This document shows, one piece after another, positions 45,255 to 58,867 of a stretch of 64,000 nucleotides of DNA. A program made the translations under genes and the position numbers. Source of the stretch: Burkholderiaceae bacterium (GTDB lineage Bacteria > Pseudomonadota > Gammaproteobacteria > Burkholderiales > Burkholderiaceae_E); NCBI GenBank assembly GCA_016710525.1, contig JADJVQ010000007.1, forward strand, positions 107,987 through 171,986, written 5' to 3'. Each line of letters begins with the position of its first letter. Within the stretch, counting starts at the first letter, position 1. The notes below the pieces were generated by a model, which made no database searches, was not told the DNA's origin, and was given only the letters and a program-made list of their open reading frames with translations.

Positions 45255-46994
45255 TCAGCGATCCGGCGATCCGACCAGTCCGCCGGAGCCCACCGACCAG
45301 GGTTGACCATTCAGACTTCGGACCGGGTCAGGAACGACCCACCCGACCGCGCCGGATCGCGGAGTCGGCACCCGATCGGGCGCGGTCAGGCTTATCGTGG
45401 CCGATGCCGGCCCGGGCGGCAAGGCATCGATCGGCAGGCTGAGCGAGCGCGCCTGCGGGGTTGCTGCGATCTCGTGGCGACGCGTGAGTTCGCCAGCGGG
45501 ACCTTGCCAGCGCAGCTCGATCAGGGAATCGTGGCCCGCCGGGACCTGCCAGTGAAGCGTGATCCGCTCGCCTTCGATCGCCACCGTCGGCGCCATCGGT
45601 ATCGCCCGCCATTCGATCCGACGCACCTCGCCGAAAGGACCGGCAAGCCCGCCTGCGTCCACCGACGCGACCCGCCAGTAGCGTGCCCCCTCCCCGACTT
45701 CGCTGGCCGAGACCTGCCATTGCGGTGACGCCAATCGGCGCTCGAGCAGGATCCGGGAGAAATCGGCGCTGTCGGCCAGCTGCCCCCGATACCCTTGCAC
45801 CCCGGCCACCGGTTGCCATTGCAGCAGGGCGGCCGTGTCGAAGTAGATCTGGCCATTGGCCGGCTGCCGGGGTTGCGGCGCGATCGGGCGAGCGTGGACG
45901 AGAACCTGCGCCCGCGCGTCGAAACCTTCGAGCTGCAAGAGATCGATCCCCCGAACCCGTACGAAATGGACGCCGTCCTGCCGGCTGTCGAGCACCACCC
46001 GCGGCTCGGTGGCCACGGATTGGAGCAGCGGGCGCTCGAAGCGCGCGTCTGCGGCCACCTCGATCCGATAAGCCGTCGCCCCCTCGACCGCCGGAAAGGC
46101 GATCTCCGACAAAACAGTCTCGACAGTCCGGTTCAGGCCCCGCAGATCAGGTGCGGGCAGGAGCGGGCGCGGCTCGCTGACCTTGCCCTGAGCGTCGGCC
46201 GTCGAACCGAAGCCGGCCGACACTGCAGCGCCTGGTCCGGTACCGCTCCAGGCCACCGCGCCGGTGAGCACTTCGGTGGTGGCGACACGGTCCAGCGCGC
46301 CGACCCGATACTCGGTTCCTCTGACCGCTGCGGTGGCATGCGGCGAGCGGATCAGGAAGGGTCGGGTTCGACCCGGCTGCGCGACAGCCTCCACACGCCC
46401 CCGCTCCAGTCGGATCACGGCGTCGATGACTTGTTCATCGTGATAGCGGCGCAGCCGCTCCAGGCGCACCGCACTGGCCGGCGCAATTCGCAGTCGGCTG
46501 CCATCGGGCAGCTCGACCGTGACCACCGCGTCCGGGCCGGTTTCCAGCATCTGACCTTCGAGCAAGGCATCGCCCGGTTTGAGCACGCGCTCCCCCTGAC
46601 GGACCTCGCCGTTCAGATTCAGCACTTTGGCCTGGACTGCGACAGGCTTGAGCCAGGCGGCAGGAATCCGCAGGCGGCTGCCAGGCCGGATGCGGTCCGG
46701 TCGCTTGAGCTCATTGAACGCGGCGAGCTCCTGCCAGGCATGCTGCGGATCGAGCATCTCCTGCACGATGCCGATCAGCGTATCGCCGCGAACGACCTCG
46801 CGGACCACGATCGACTCATGCGATGGGAGATCCGTGCGGGCATCTGTCTGCGCTCCTGCCGGGCGGCATGCGCACGCGAGGACACCGGCGAGCAGCGCCG
46901 CAAGCGACCGATTCAGCAGCCGCGTGGACGTGGCGGCGAAGTCCTCTGCAGAGGCAGGATCGGGGCGCTCAGACAGACGGCAGGACTGGTTCAT
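45255..46994 (-). CDS. LysM and FecR domain protein, probably exported
   Basis: A 579-residue protein with a likely signal segment (LAALLAGVLACACRPAGA, near 31-48), a LysM-like domain (about 60-112: VRGDTLIGIVQEML...IRPGSRLRIP), a FecR-like domain (about 115-260: LPDGSRLRIAPASAV and TAAVRGTEYRVG) and two or three Fn3-like beta segments with WQ/WR cores. No transmembrane helix follows. The ATG at 46994 lies inside the response-regulator gene (26-base overlap). It sits between response regulator and CHASE2 kinase, so it may pass an envelope or peptidoglycan signal to the kinase. That role is inferred. Confidence 0.82.
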   Translation of the reverse strand: MNQSCRLSERPDPASAEDFAATSTRLLNRSLAALLAGVLACACRPAGAQTDARTDLPSHESIVVREVVRGDTLIGIVQEMLDPQHAWQELAAFNELKRPDRIRPGSRLRIPAAWLKPVAVQAKVLNLNGEVRQGERVLKPGDALLEGQMLETGPDAVVTVELPDGSRLRIAPASAVRLERLRRYHDEQVIDAVIRLERGRVEAVAQPGRTRPFLIRSPHATAAVRGTEYRVGALDRVATTEVLTGAVAWSGTGPGAAVSAGFGSTADAQGKVSEPRPLLPAPDLRGLNRTVETVLSEIAFPAVEGATAYRIEVAADARFERPLLQSVATEPRVVLDSRQDGVHFVRVRGIDLLQLEGFDARAQVLVHARPIAPQPRQPANGQIYFDTAALLQWQPVAGVQGYRGQLADSADFSRILLERRLASPQWQVSASEVGEGARYWRVASVDAGGLAGPFGEVRRIEWRAIPMAPTVAIEGERITLHWQVPAGHDSLIELRWQGPAGELTRRHEIAATPQARSLSLPIDALPPGPASATISLTAPDRVPTPRSGAVGWVVPDPVRSLNGQPWSVGSGGLVGSPDR

Positions 46995-47721
46995 CGGCGA
47001 GGGGCGTATCGGCGACCTGGCGCGCCTCGGCTTCGTCGCCCAATCGCTCCAGCCGATAGCCGTAGCTGTAGACCGGGGCGAGCAGGTATCCCTCGTCGGG
47101 ACGCAAGCCCAGCTTGCTGCGTACCCGCGACACGTGGGTGTCCAGGGTTCGAGTCGGCAGGTCCGAGCCGTTGCCCCAGACGGACTCGCGCAGGTGGCCG
47201 CGCGACAGGGGCCGACCGACATTGCGCAGCAGCAGCATGCCCAGCTGGAACTCCTTGCTGGTCAGCGCCACCGGCTGGTCGCGATTCCAGGCCTGCGAGC
47301 GCGCTGTGTCGAATCGAAACCGGTCGAACTCCCAGATGTCGGAGGTCGAATTGACGGTGGTGGCCCGTCGCGCGAGTGCCCGAAGCCGCACGATCAGCTC
47401 GCCGGTCCGCACCGGTTTGGTCATGTAATCGTCGGCCCCTGCTTCGAAGGCTTCGATCACATCGGCTTCTTCATCGCGCACGGTCGCGAACATGATGCCC
47501 ACCGGGGCGTTCGGCCTGGCCCTGACGGCCCTGACGATCTCGATGCCCGGGACGTCGGGGAGACGCCAGTCGACGACCAGCAGATCGAAACTCTCCCGGG
47601 CAAATTCGCGAAGGAAATCCCGGCCGGTTCGAAAGGAATGGGTCTTGAAACCCGCATCAACCAAAACACGTTCGACCAATTCCCGTTGCAGGGGATCGTC
47701 TTCGACGATAGCAACTCGCAT
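46969..47721 (-). CDS. OmpR/PhoB-family response regulator
   Basis: A 250-residue regulator with a receiver domain (1-120; acidic DD at 8-9, phosphate acceptor Asp51, Lys near 102 in MTKP) and a winged-helix DNA-binding domain (about 130-235; LDTHVSRVRSKL recognition segment). It is the first gene of a three-gene operon with the LysM-FecR protein and the CHASE2 kinase. The promoter should lie in 47722-47904, an AT-richer stretch for this genome, but I cannot fix its hexamers. Confidence 0.93.
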   Translation of the reverse strand: MRVAIVEDDPLQRELVERVLVDAGFKTHSFRTGRDFLREFARESFDLLVVDWRLPDVPGIEIVRAVRARPNAPVGIMFATVRDEEADVIEAFEAGADDYMTKPVRTGELIVRLRALARRATTVNSTSDIWEFDRFRFDTARSQAWNRDQPVALTSKEFQLGMLLLRNVGRPLSRGHLRESVWGNGSDLPTRTLDTHVSRVRSKLGLRPDEGYLLAPVYSYGYRLERLGDEAEARQVADTPLADEPVLPSV

Positions 47722-47904
47722 CTAGCTGTTCACTCCCGACCTGTCGAGATGCCGGTGGCGAATCAATTCCGCGCGCGCTGCCCGGCTCTCGATCTCTAGG
47801 TATGCCCAATCTATCACGATGCAAAATCGCTGGACGATGACAAATATCCGCAATCTCGGACGGAATGTGAAAGAAAGTCAACGTCGAGCCAGGTCGGCCA
47901 ACGC

Positions 47905-48987
47905 TCAGCAGAAGTGCGAGTCGATCTCCCCGCGCGGCACGTCGGTCAGATCCTGACACGACCACTTCGGCTTGCGGTCCTTGTCGATCAGCAGCGCCCG
48001 CACCCCTTCGGGAAAGTCGTGATGACGCTGAAACTGCCGGGCCAGCACGAGGTCCAGCGCAAGCACCTGCGCCAGTGACAGCTGCCGCGAGCGGCTCAGG
48101 TAGGCGTCGCTGACCCAGGCCGCCGTGGGGCTGCCGTCGGCCAGGCTGCGTGCCGGCGCCGTGAACCACGGATCGTCGGCCGCCGCAGCGGTCAGCGCAT
48201 CGCGCATGCCGACGAGCTCAGGCTGCATGGCGATGAAGCGCAGTGCATCGAAATACTGCTGCAGGTGATTCAGGGGCAGGCCCGCCATATAGCGCCGATG
48301 GCGCGACATCAGCAGATGGGTCAGCAGACGACGATTGGCCTGGGCATCCTCGCTCCAGGGCTGGGCCAGCAATTCGTCGAACACCTCGGCCTTGGCTTCG
48401 CCCGGCACGAAATAATCGGCCAGTCCGGCAAAAATCGCGTCGGCTTCATTGATCGTCAGACCGGTGAGCGCCATCACGCGACCGATGCCTCCAGGCACAC
48501 GATTCAGGAAGTAGCCGCCACCCACATCGGGGAAAAGGCCGATGTGGATCTCGGGCATCGCGATCCGCGACCCTTCGCCGACAACCCGATGGCTGGCGCC
48601 CGCGGTCAGGCCGACGCCGCCGCCCATGCACACACCGTGCGACCACGACAGCAGCGGCTTGCCGTAGGTGTGGATCAGCCAGTCCAGCTGATACTCGACC
48701 TCGAAGAACGCATCGCCATAGACGAAACGCTGATCGCCGCCGGCACGCACATGGCGCACGACTTCGGCGACATCGCCTCCGGCACAAAACCCGCGCTCGC
48801 CTGCCCCTTGCAGAATCACCATCGCGATCCCGGTGTCCGAGGCCCAGGTGCGCAGCATCGCCAGCATTCGCTCGCACATCTCGAGGTTCAGCGCGTTGAG
48901 CTGGCGCGGTCGATTGAGCGTGATCACGCCGATGCGCCGGCCGTTGGCGGCAGCGAGTTCTTCGAAAAGGACGGGAGAGTCGGTCAT
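47905..48987 (-). CDS. Enoyl-CoA hydratase/isomerase family, 3-hydroxyisobutyryl-CoA hydrolase type
   Basis: Crotonase-fold enzyme of 360 residues (ATG at 48987 overlapping the preceding stop). The oxyanion-hole segments GAGERGFCAGGDV and WSHGVCMGGGVGL, and the acid motif MPEIHIGLFPDVGGGYFLNR, fit the long HIBCH-type subfamily, which acts in valine degradation, better than short enoyl-CoA hydratases. Other valine-pathway genes are not in the window. It follows the MBL-fold gene, with which it is translationally coupled. Confidence 0.87.
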   Translation of the reverse strand: MTDSPVLFEELAAANGRRIGVITLNRPRQLNALNLEMCERMLAMLRTWASDTGIAMVILQGAGERGFCAGGDVAEVVRHVRAGGDQRFVYGDAFFEVEYQLDWLIHTYGKPLLSWSHGVCMGGGVGLTAGASHRVVGEGSRIAMPEIHIGLFPDVGGGYFLNRVPGGIGRVMALTGLTINEADAIFAGLADYFVPGEAKAEVFDELLAQPWSEDAQANRRLLTHLLMSRHRRYMAGLPLNHLQQYFDALRFIAMQPELVGMRDALTAAAADDPWFTAPARSLADGSPTAAWVSDAYLSRSRQLSLAQVLALDLVLARQFQRHHDFPEGVRALLIDKDRKPKWSCQDLTDVPRGEIDSHFC

Positions 48988-50069
48988 TGTTTCGGGTCTT
49001 GAGTCGGTTGGAACGGAAGGCGTCGGGTTTCGCCGTGACGCATCAGGAAAAAATCGCCGCGCGGCACGCCGGCGGCATCCAAGGCCGCTGGCAACGCCCC
49101 CAGCGGCGCATCGAGCGGCTCGTCGGTCAGCTCGAAAGTACCCCAATGGATGCCGACCGAGCGGCGCGCACGAACGTCCCGGTGGATGCGCACGGCCTCG
49201 GCGGGATCGATGTGCTGATCCTTCATGAACCAGCGCGGCTCATACGCACCCACGGGAATCGCCGCCAGGTCGACACCGCCGAACCGGGCGCCGATCTCGG
49301 CGAAGTCGGGAGAATATCCGGTGTCGCCGACGAACAGGAAACTGAAGTCGGGCGCGCGCAGCACCCAGCCGCCCCACAGCGTGCGATTGCGATCGAGTGC
49401 CGAGCGCTGGCTCCAATGATGGACCGGGACGAAATCGACGCGCAGCCCGAGCACCTGGCGCGACTGCCACCAGTCGAACGCCTCGACCCGAGCCGCGCCT
49501 TCGTCGCGCAACCAGCGATGCACGCCCAGCGGGGCGAGGAATACCGGCTGCCCGCCGGCTTGCGCGATCAGCGCGTGGACCGTGTCGCGATCGAGGTGAT
49601 CGAAGTGGCTGTGCGAGATCGCGACCAGATCGATGCGCGGCAGCTGCGCCAGTTCAGCCGGCAGAGGCGTCTTGCGGCGCGGGCCCAGCCACTGCACCGG
49701 GAAGGCACGTTGCGAAAAATGCGGATCGGTGAGGATATTCAGGCCCCCCATCTGAACCAGCAGGGTGGCATGGCCGATCCAGGTGACGCTCACGCGGTCG
49801 CGATTGGCGCGCAGCCAGGCGAGATCCGGCTGGTCCACTGGAAAACGGTAACCGTCGACAAAGGCAGACGGCGGCTTGGGCAGTCCGTCGCGGCTGCGCT
49901 CCCACCACCAGCGCAGCAGGTCCGACAGCGGCTTGTCGATCGGGCCGCCGCTGAGGTTGACGAAACGATCCGGGCGGTGATGCGTGCGCGTCGGATCGTA
50001 GTCGGGATTGATCCCGGTGCAGGCTGCCAGCAGACAAAGCGCCGCGACCGTGGCTCGGCGCAGTCCCAT
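48984..50069 (-). CDS. MBL-fold metallohydrolase, NAPE-PLD/UlaG-like, lipoprotein
   Basis: A 361-residue protein with a short lipoprotein signal (lipobox LLAAC, Cys17) followed by a metallo-beta-lactamase-fold hydrolase. The metal motif SHSHFDHLD lies near 155-163, and further His/Asp ligands occur in VPVHHWSQR, FVGDTGYS and GIHWGTF. This layout resembles membrane-associated N-acyl-phosphatidylethanolamine phospholipase-type hydrolases. The substrate is unproven. Starts 7 bases after an ABC permease gene and overlaps the hydrolase gene after it, so it is part of the transporter transcript. Confidence 0.85.
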   Translation of the reverse strand: MGLRRATVAALCLLAACTGINPDYDPTRTHHRPDRFVNLSGGPIDKPLSDLLRWWWERSRDGLPKPPSAFVDGYRFPVDQPDLAWLRANRDRVSVTWIGHATLLVQMGGLNILTDPHFSQRAFPVQWLGPRRKTPLPAELAQLPRIDLVAISHSHFDHLDRDTVHALIAQAGGQPVFLAPLGVHRWLRDEGAARVEAFDWWQSRQVLGLRVDFVPVHHWSQRSALDRNRTLWGGWVLRAPDFSFLFVGDTGYSPDFAEIGARFGGVDLAAIPVGAYEPRWFMKDQHIDPAEAVRIHRDVRARRSVGIHWGTFELTDEPLDAPLGALPAALDAAGVPRGDFFLMRHGETRRLPFQPTQDPKQ

Positions 50070-50076
50070 CGCGGTC

Positions 50077-50945
50077 CTATTCCTTGACCGCGCCCGTCAT
50101 GCCCGACACGTAGTATTCGACAAAAAACGAATAGAAGACCGCGACCGGCAGCGAGCCCAGCAGCGCTCCCGCCATAAGCGGTCCCCAATGGTAGACGTCG
50201 CCTTCGACCAATTCGGTCACCACGGCCACCGGCACCGTCTTGATCTCGGAGTCCGAGATGAAGGTCAGCGCATAGATGAATTCATTCCAGGACAAGGTGA
50301 ACGCGAAGATGCCCGCCGAGATCAGCCCCGGTACCGCCAGCGGCAGGATGATCTTGATCAGGATCTCCCAGCGGGTCGCCCCGTCGATCAGCGCGCACTC
50401 TTCGAGTTCGTACGGAATCGAACGGAAGTAGCCCATCAGCAGCCACGTGCAGAACGGAATCAGGAAGGTCGGGTAGGTAAAGACCAGCGCCCAGCGGGTA
50501 TTAAAAAGGCCGAAGCTCTGCAGCACCACCGCCAGGGGAATGAACAGGATCGAGGGGGGATCAGGTAGGCCATGAAGATCGCCAGTCCCGCCTGGCGCGC
50601 GCCCTTGAAGCGCAGCCGCTCGATCGCGTAGGCCGCGAAAACCGCTGCCGCGAGCGACAGGAAGGTCGAGATGAACGCGACCAGCATCGTGTTGAACAGC
50701 CACTCGGGATAGGCGGTGTCGAACAGCAGCTTCTTGAAATGCACCAGCGTCGGCTCATAAACCCAGAACGGATTGCCGTCGCGCGACAGCAGTTCCTTGT
50801 TGGGCTTGAATGCCGTGATGCCCATCCAGTAGAACGGAAACAGCAGGATGAACAGGAACATCCCGATCGGGATGTAGGTGGTCACCCAGCGACGCGACAG
50901 ACTGTCCAGAAAGTCCATGCCGACCGAATCGTTCTTGTCGCTCAT
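50077..50945 (-). CDS. Carbohydrate ABC transporter permease, MalG type (one-base frameshift)
   Basis: Second inner-membrane permease of a CUT1-type importer. The first frame begins at 50945 (MSDKNDSVGMD...) and gives TM1 and most of TM2-TM3 to AYLIPP. The rest, with the EAA-like loop ECALIDGATRWEILIKIILP, is in the next frame to 50077. Adding one G to the G-run at 50553-50558 (6 to 7) converts IPPRSCSF to IPPSILFI and restores a 289-residue protein with six membrane segments. ATG overlaps the upstream permease stop. Very likely an assembly deletion. Confidence 0.92.
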
Positions 50946-51847
50946 CGATCAGCTCCCTGCTGCCAGGCGCGGCGTTGCAGGCCGAAGTAAGAAATCAGGA
51001 TTGCGCCGAGCAGGAACGGCACCATGGCCGTGGCCAGTGCGGCTCCCTCGCCCATCGCGCCGCCCGGTATCGCCCGCTGGAACGACAGCGTGGCCATCAG
51101 ATGGGTGGCGTTCAGAGGCCCGCCGCGCGTCAGCACGTAGATCAGCTGGAAGTCGGTGAAGGTGAACAGCACCGAAAAGGTCATCACCACCGCGATGATC
51201 GGGGTGAGCAGCGGCAGGGTCACGAAACGGAAACGCTGCCAGGGCGTCGCCCCGTCGATGGCGGCCGCCTCGTACAGGGACGGGGAGATGGTCTGCAGGC
51301 CGGCCAGCAGCGAGATCGCCACGAAGGGGATGCCGCGCCAGACATTGGCCGCGATGGTCGCATAGCGTGCGTTCCAGGGATCACCCAGGAAGTCGATGTA
51401 GCGGTCGATCAGCCCGACCTTCATCAGCATCCAGCTGAACACCGAGAACTGCGAGTCATAGAGCCACCAGAAGGCGATGGCCGACAAGGCGGTGGGCACG
51501 ATCCAGGGCAGCAGCACGACCGCGCGCATGAAGGTCTTGGCCGGCATCGCCTTGTTCAGCAGCAAGGCCAGCCACAGGCCCAGCATGAACTTGAAGATGC
51601 TGGCGACGATCGTATAGAACAGCGTATTGAAGAGCGCCTGCTGCGTGACCGAGTCGCCGACCAGGAACAGGTAGTTCTCGAGCCCTACGAACGTGCCGGC
51701 CCGGCCGATCTTGGCATCGGTGAAACCCAGCCAGACGCCCAGCCCCAGCGGATACGTCAGAAACAGCAGCAGCAGCACGGCAGCGGGCAGCATGAATGCG
51801 ATGCCCAATCCATTGCGGCTGTTTTGAAGACGCGCGAGTAATGACAC
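50942..51847 (-). CDS. Carbohydrate ABC transporter permease, MalF type
   Basis: First inner-membrane permease of the importer, with six transmembrane segments and the EAA loop EAAAIDGATPWQRFRFVTLP near 215-235. The GTG at 51847 is chosen because GGAAGAG stands 5 bases upstream and the first hydrophobic helix then begins near residue 12; this gives 301 residues. A longer frame to 51919 adds Arg-rich residues without a binding site. It lies 123 bases downstream of the binding-protein gene. Confidence 0.9.
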   Translation of the reverse strand: MSLLARLQNSRNGLGIAFMLPAAVLLLLFLTYPLGLGVWLGFTDAKIGRAGTFVGLENYLFLVGDSVTQQALFNTLFYTIVASIFKFMLGLWLALLLNKAMPAKTFMRAVVLLPWIVPTALSAIAFWWLYDSQFSVFSWMLMKVGLIDRYIDFLGDPWNARYATIAANVWRGIPFVAISLLAGLQTISPSLYEAAAIDGATPWQRFRFVTLPLLTPIIAVVMTFSVLFTFTDFQLIYVLTRGGPLNATHLMATLSFQRAIPGGAMGEGAALATAMVPFLLGAILISYFGLQRRAWQQGADR

Positions 51848-51970
51848 TGGCTCTTCCAACTGCGTGAAAGTGGATGCGGAGCGGCGCACTGCCGGCCCGG
51901 CACGGGGCTGGCGGACCACCTGGGTCCACCGGCCTCGCGCCGGGTCATACCGGTCTGAATGAAGGGCGGA

Positions 51971-53284
51971 TCAGACCTTGTAGTAGCGCTCAGCGCGCTT
52001 CTGGGCGCGCTCGGCCGCTTCCTTGGCCGTCTTGGAGCCGCTCGCGGCCTCGGCCACCATGTTGGCGATGATGAAGTCCGCCAGGGCACCGGCCGATGCG
52101 TAGCCGAGCTTGCCGGCATAGCCGGCTGGCCGCAGGTTCTTGGTCGCGTCGCGATACGGCGTGTGCTTGGCGTCGACCGTCCAGATCTTGTTCGCCTCGT
52201 AGGCCTTCAGCGGCTGGGAGACATATCCGCCGCTGCCCTGCAGCCAGGCGTCGAACTGCTCCTGCTCCATCATGAAGCGCAGGAACTCCTTGGCGGCCTT
52301 CGGGTACTTCGTGTACTTCATGATCATCTGGTTGAAGAACAGATGCGACTCCGTCGGCACACCCACCGGTCCGATCGGGAACGACGCGTGCTGGATGTCG
52401 TTGACCATCTCCTTGACCTTCGGATCCTGGGAGTTCTTGGCCGCGTAGTAGACCGAGATGCCGTTGTTGGTGACGCTGACCTGGCCGTCCAGGAAGGCCT
52501 TGTTGTTGTTCGGGTCCAGCCACGACAGCGTGCCGGGCACGAAGGTGCCGTAGAGTTCCTTGGCGTATTCCAGCGCCTTGATGGTCTCGGGGCTGTCGAT
52601 GATCACCTTGTTGTTCTTGTCGACCATCTGGCCGCCAAAGGCCCAGATCAGCCAGCTGGTCCAGCCGCTGTCGCCCGTGGCATTGCCCAGCGCCATGCCG
52701 CCCGGCGTGCCCTTTTCCTTCAGGGCCTTCATCATCTTCAGAAAGCCATCGGTGTCGCGCGGGAACTTGTCGAATCCGGCGGCCTTCACCTGGCTTTCGC
52801 GATAGACCATCATGCCGCCGGCCGATCCGAGCGGCACGCCGATCCAGCGCTTGCCGTCGGGCTTGAGATACGCCTCGCAGGACGCATACCAGCCGCCGTA
52901 CTTCTTGCCGAGGTACTCGCACAGGTCGGTGACGTCGACCAGCTTGTCGGGGTACAGATTGGCATCGTCGTTGGTCGACAGGATGACGTCCGGCCCGCTG
53001 CCGACGTTGGCCGCCACCGCGGCTTTGGGTCGAACATCCTCCCAGCCTTCGTGATCCACGCGCACTTCGATGCCGGTCTTGGCGGTGAATTTCTTGACGT
53101 TGGCCATGTACGTGTCTTCGTCACCCTGGACGAAGCGCTTCCAGCGCAGCACACGCAGCTTGGCGCCCTTCTCGGGCTGGTTGTTCCACGTCTGGGCGTG
53201 GACCGCCGGTGCGCCGGCAAACGCGGCGCCCGCAGTCGCGCCAGCTGTCGTCTTCAGGAACTCGCGACGCTTGTATTGGCTCAT
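51971..53284 (-). CDS. ABC transporter extracellular substrate-binding protein (Tat-exported)
   Basis: Periplasmic binding protein of the CUT1 sugar-type importer. The N-terminus carries a twin-arginine motif KRREFLK (residues 5-11) with a weakly hydrophobic stretch and AQ cleavage near 31, implying folding and possibly cofactor or ligand binding before export. The 437-residue product has the usual bilobal binding-protein length. The substrate is not identified; related systems take up polyols, oligosaccharides or glycerol phosphate. It is followed by both permeases and is 107 bases downstream of the ATPase gene. Confidence 0.9.
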   Translation of the reverse strand: MSQYKRREFLKTTAGATAGAAFAGAPAVHAQTWNNQPEKGAKLRVLRWKRFVQGDEDTYMANVKKFTAKTGIEVRVDHEGWEDVRPKAAVAANVGSGPDVILSTNDDANLYPDKLVDVTDLCEYLGKKYGGWYASCEAYLKPDGKRWIGVPLGSAGGMMVYRESQVKAAGFDKFPRDTDGFLKMMKALKEKGTPGGMALGNATGDSGWTSWLIWAFGGQMVDKNNKVIIDSPETIKALEYAKELYGTFVPGTLSWLDPNNNKAFLDGQVSVTNNGISVYYAAKNSQDPKVKEMVNDIQHASFPIGPVGVPTESHLFFNQMIMKYTKYPKAAKEFLRFMMEQEQFDAWLQGSGGYVSQPLKAYEANKIWTVDAKHTPYRDATKNLRPAGYAGKLGYASAGALADFIIANMVAEAASGSKTAKEAAERAQKRAERYYKV

Positions 53285-53391
53285 TGCTTGTCTCCTCTAG
53301 GGTAGTCGCTACAAAATGCGCGGCTTCAGATTGGCCGCTGGATCAGGAAACCGGGTTGCCCCGCCGGCCTGGTTTTCTTGGAGCAGGCCGC

Positions 53392-54456
53392 TTAGGCTCC
53401 GCCGATGCGCTTGCCATCGGCGGCATCGAACACGTGAATGGAACCGCTCTCGGGCGCCAGCACGATGTGGTCTCCGGGCTTGAAGGTGTGCCGCTCGCGG
53501 AAAATGGCGTTCAGCGCGCCGGCAGCGCTCTTGGCGTAGATCTGGGTATCGGCCCCGGTGGGCTCGACGACGACCACCTCGGCCGGGATGCCCTGGCTGC
53601 CCAGCGACAGGTGTTCGGGCCGGATACCGAACGTCACTGGCTGACCCGGCCGGGCCCGCAATCCGGGCACCGGGATGACGCTGCTGCCCTCGAGCGCGAC
53701 GCCTGCGCCATCGGGCGCGATCACCCCCTTGAGCATGTTCATCGCCGGCGAGCCGATGAAACCCGCGACGAAGGTATTGGCAGGATGATCGTACAGCTCC
53801 AGCGGGGAGCCCATCTGCTCGACGATGCCATCGTGCATCACGACGATCTTGTCGGCCATCGTCATCGCCTCGATCTGGTCGTGGGTGACGTAGACCGAGG
53901 TGGTGCGCAGCCGCTGGTGCAGCTCCTTGATTTCAGTGCGCATCTGCACGCGCAGCTTGGCATCCAGATTGGACAGCGGCTCGTCGAACAGGAAGACCTG
54001 CGGCTTGCGCACGATGGCGCGCCCCATGGCCACCCGCTGGCGCTGTCCGCCCGACAGCTGCCGCGGATAGCGGTCGAGCAGCTGGCCCAGCCCCAGGATG
54101 CGTGCCGCCTCCTGCACCCGGCGCTCGATCTCGGCCTTGTCGGCCTTGGCCAGCTTCAGGCTGAAGGCCATGTTGTCGTAGACCTTCATGTGCGGATACA
54201 GCGCGTAGTTCTGGAAAACCATCGCGATGTCCCGCTCTTTGGGGGCGACGTCGTTGACCACCCGTCCGCCGATCTCGATCGTTCCGCCGGTGATCTCTTC
54301 GAGACCCGCGATCATCCTGAGCAACGTGGACTTGCCGCAGCCCGACGGGCCGACCAGCACGCAGAACTGGCCATCTTCGATTCCGACATCGACCCCTTTG
54401 ATGATGTGGGTTTCGCCGAAATACTTCTGTACGCCCCGGATTGCGACTTCCGCCAT
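53392..54456 (-). CDS. ugpC: Carbohydrate ABC transporter ATP-binding protein, UgpC/MalK type
   Basis: Energy-coupling ATPase of the importer. The 354-residue product has Walker A GPSGCGKST (about 37-45), Q-loop FQNYALYP, signature LSGGQRQR, Walker B FLFDEPLSNLD, His switch VTHDQ, and C-terminal OB/TOBE domains (about 240-350) that bind regulators in MalK/UgpC. ATG at 54456 gives the family start MAEVAIRGVQK; the frame continues upstream without family similarity. First gene of the transporter operon ugpC-binding protein-permeases-MBL-hydrolase. Confidence 0.92.
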   Translation of the reverse strand: MAEVAIRGVQKYFGETHIIKGVDVGIEDGQFCVLVGPSGCGKSTLLRMIAGLEEITGGTIEIGGRVVNDVAPKERDIAMVFQNYALYPHMKVYDNMAFSLKLAKADKAEIERRVQEAARILGLGQLLDRYPRQLSGGQRQRVAMGRAIVRKPQVFLFDEPLSNLDAKLRVQMRTEIKELHQRLRTTSVYVTHDQIEAMTMADKIVVMHDGIVEQMGSPLELYDHPANTFVAGFIGSPAMNMLKGVIAPDGAGVALEGSSVIPVPGLRARPGQPVTFGIRPEHLSLGSQGIPAEVVVVEPTGADTQIYAKSAAGALNAIFRERHTFKPGDHIVLAPESGSIHVFDAADGKRIGGA

Positions 54457-54523
54457 GGAACTGCCTCGGATCTTTGATCTTGTTGTCGGGCGCCGGTGTC
54501 TCGTCCGGCTGTCTCGCGGCGAA

Positions 54524-58818
<4,295 letters not shown>

Positions 58819-58867
58819 ATCCGCCCGCATTGTACCGGGGCGGCTCGGCGGGCCCGGGCGCGGTTAC

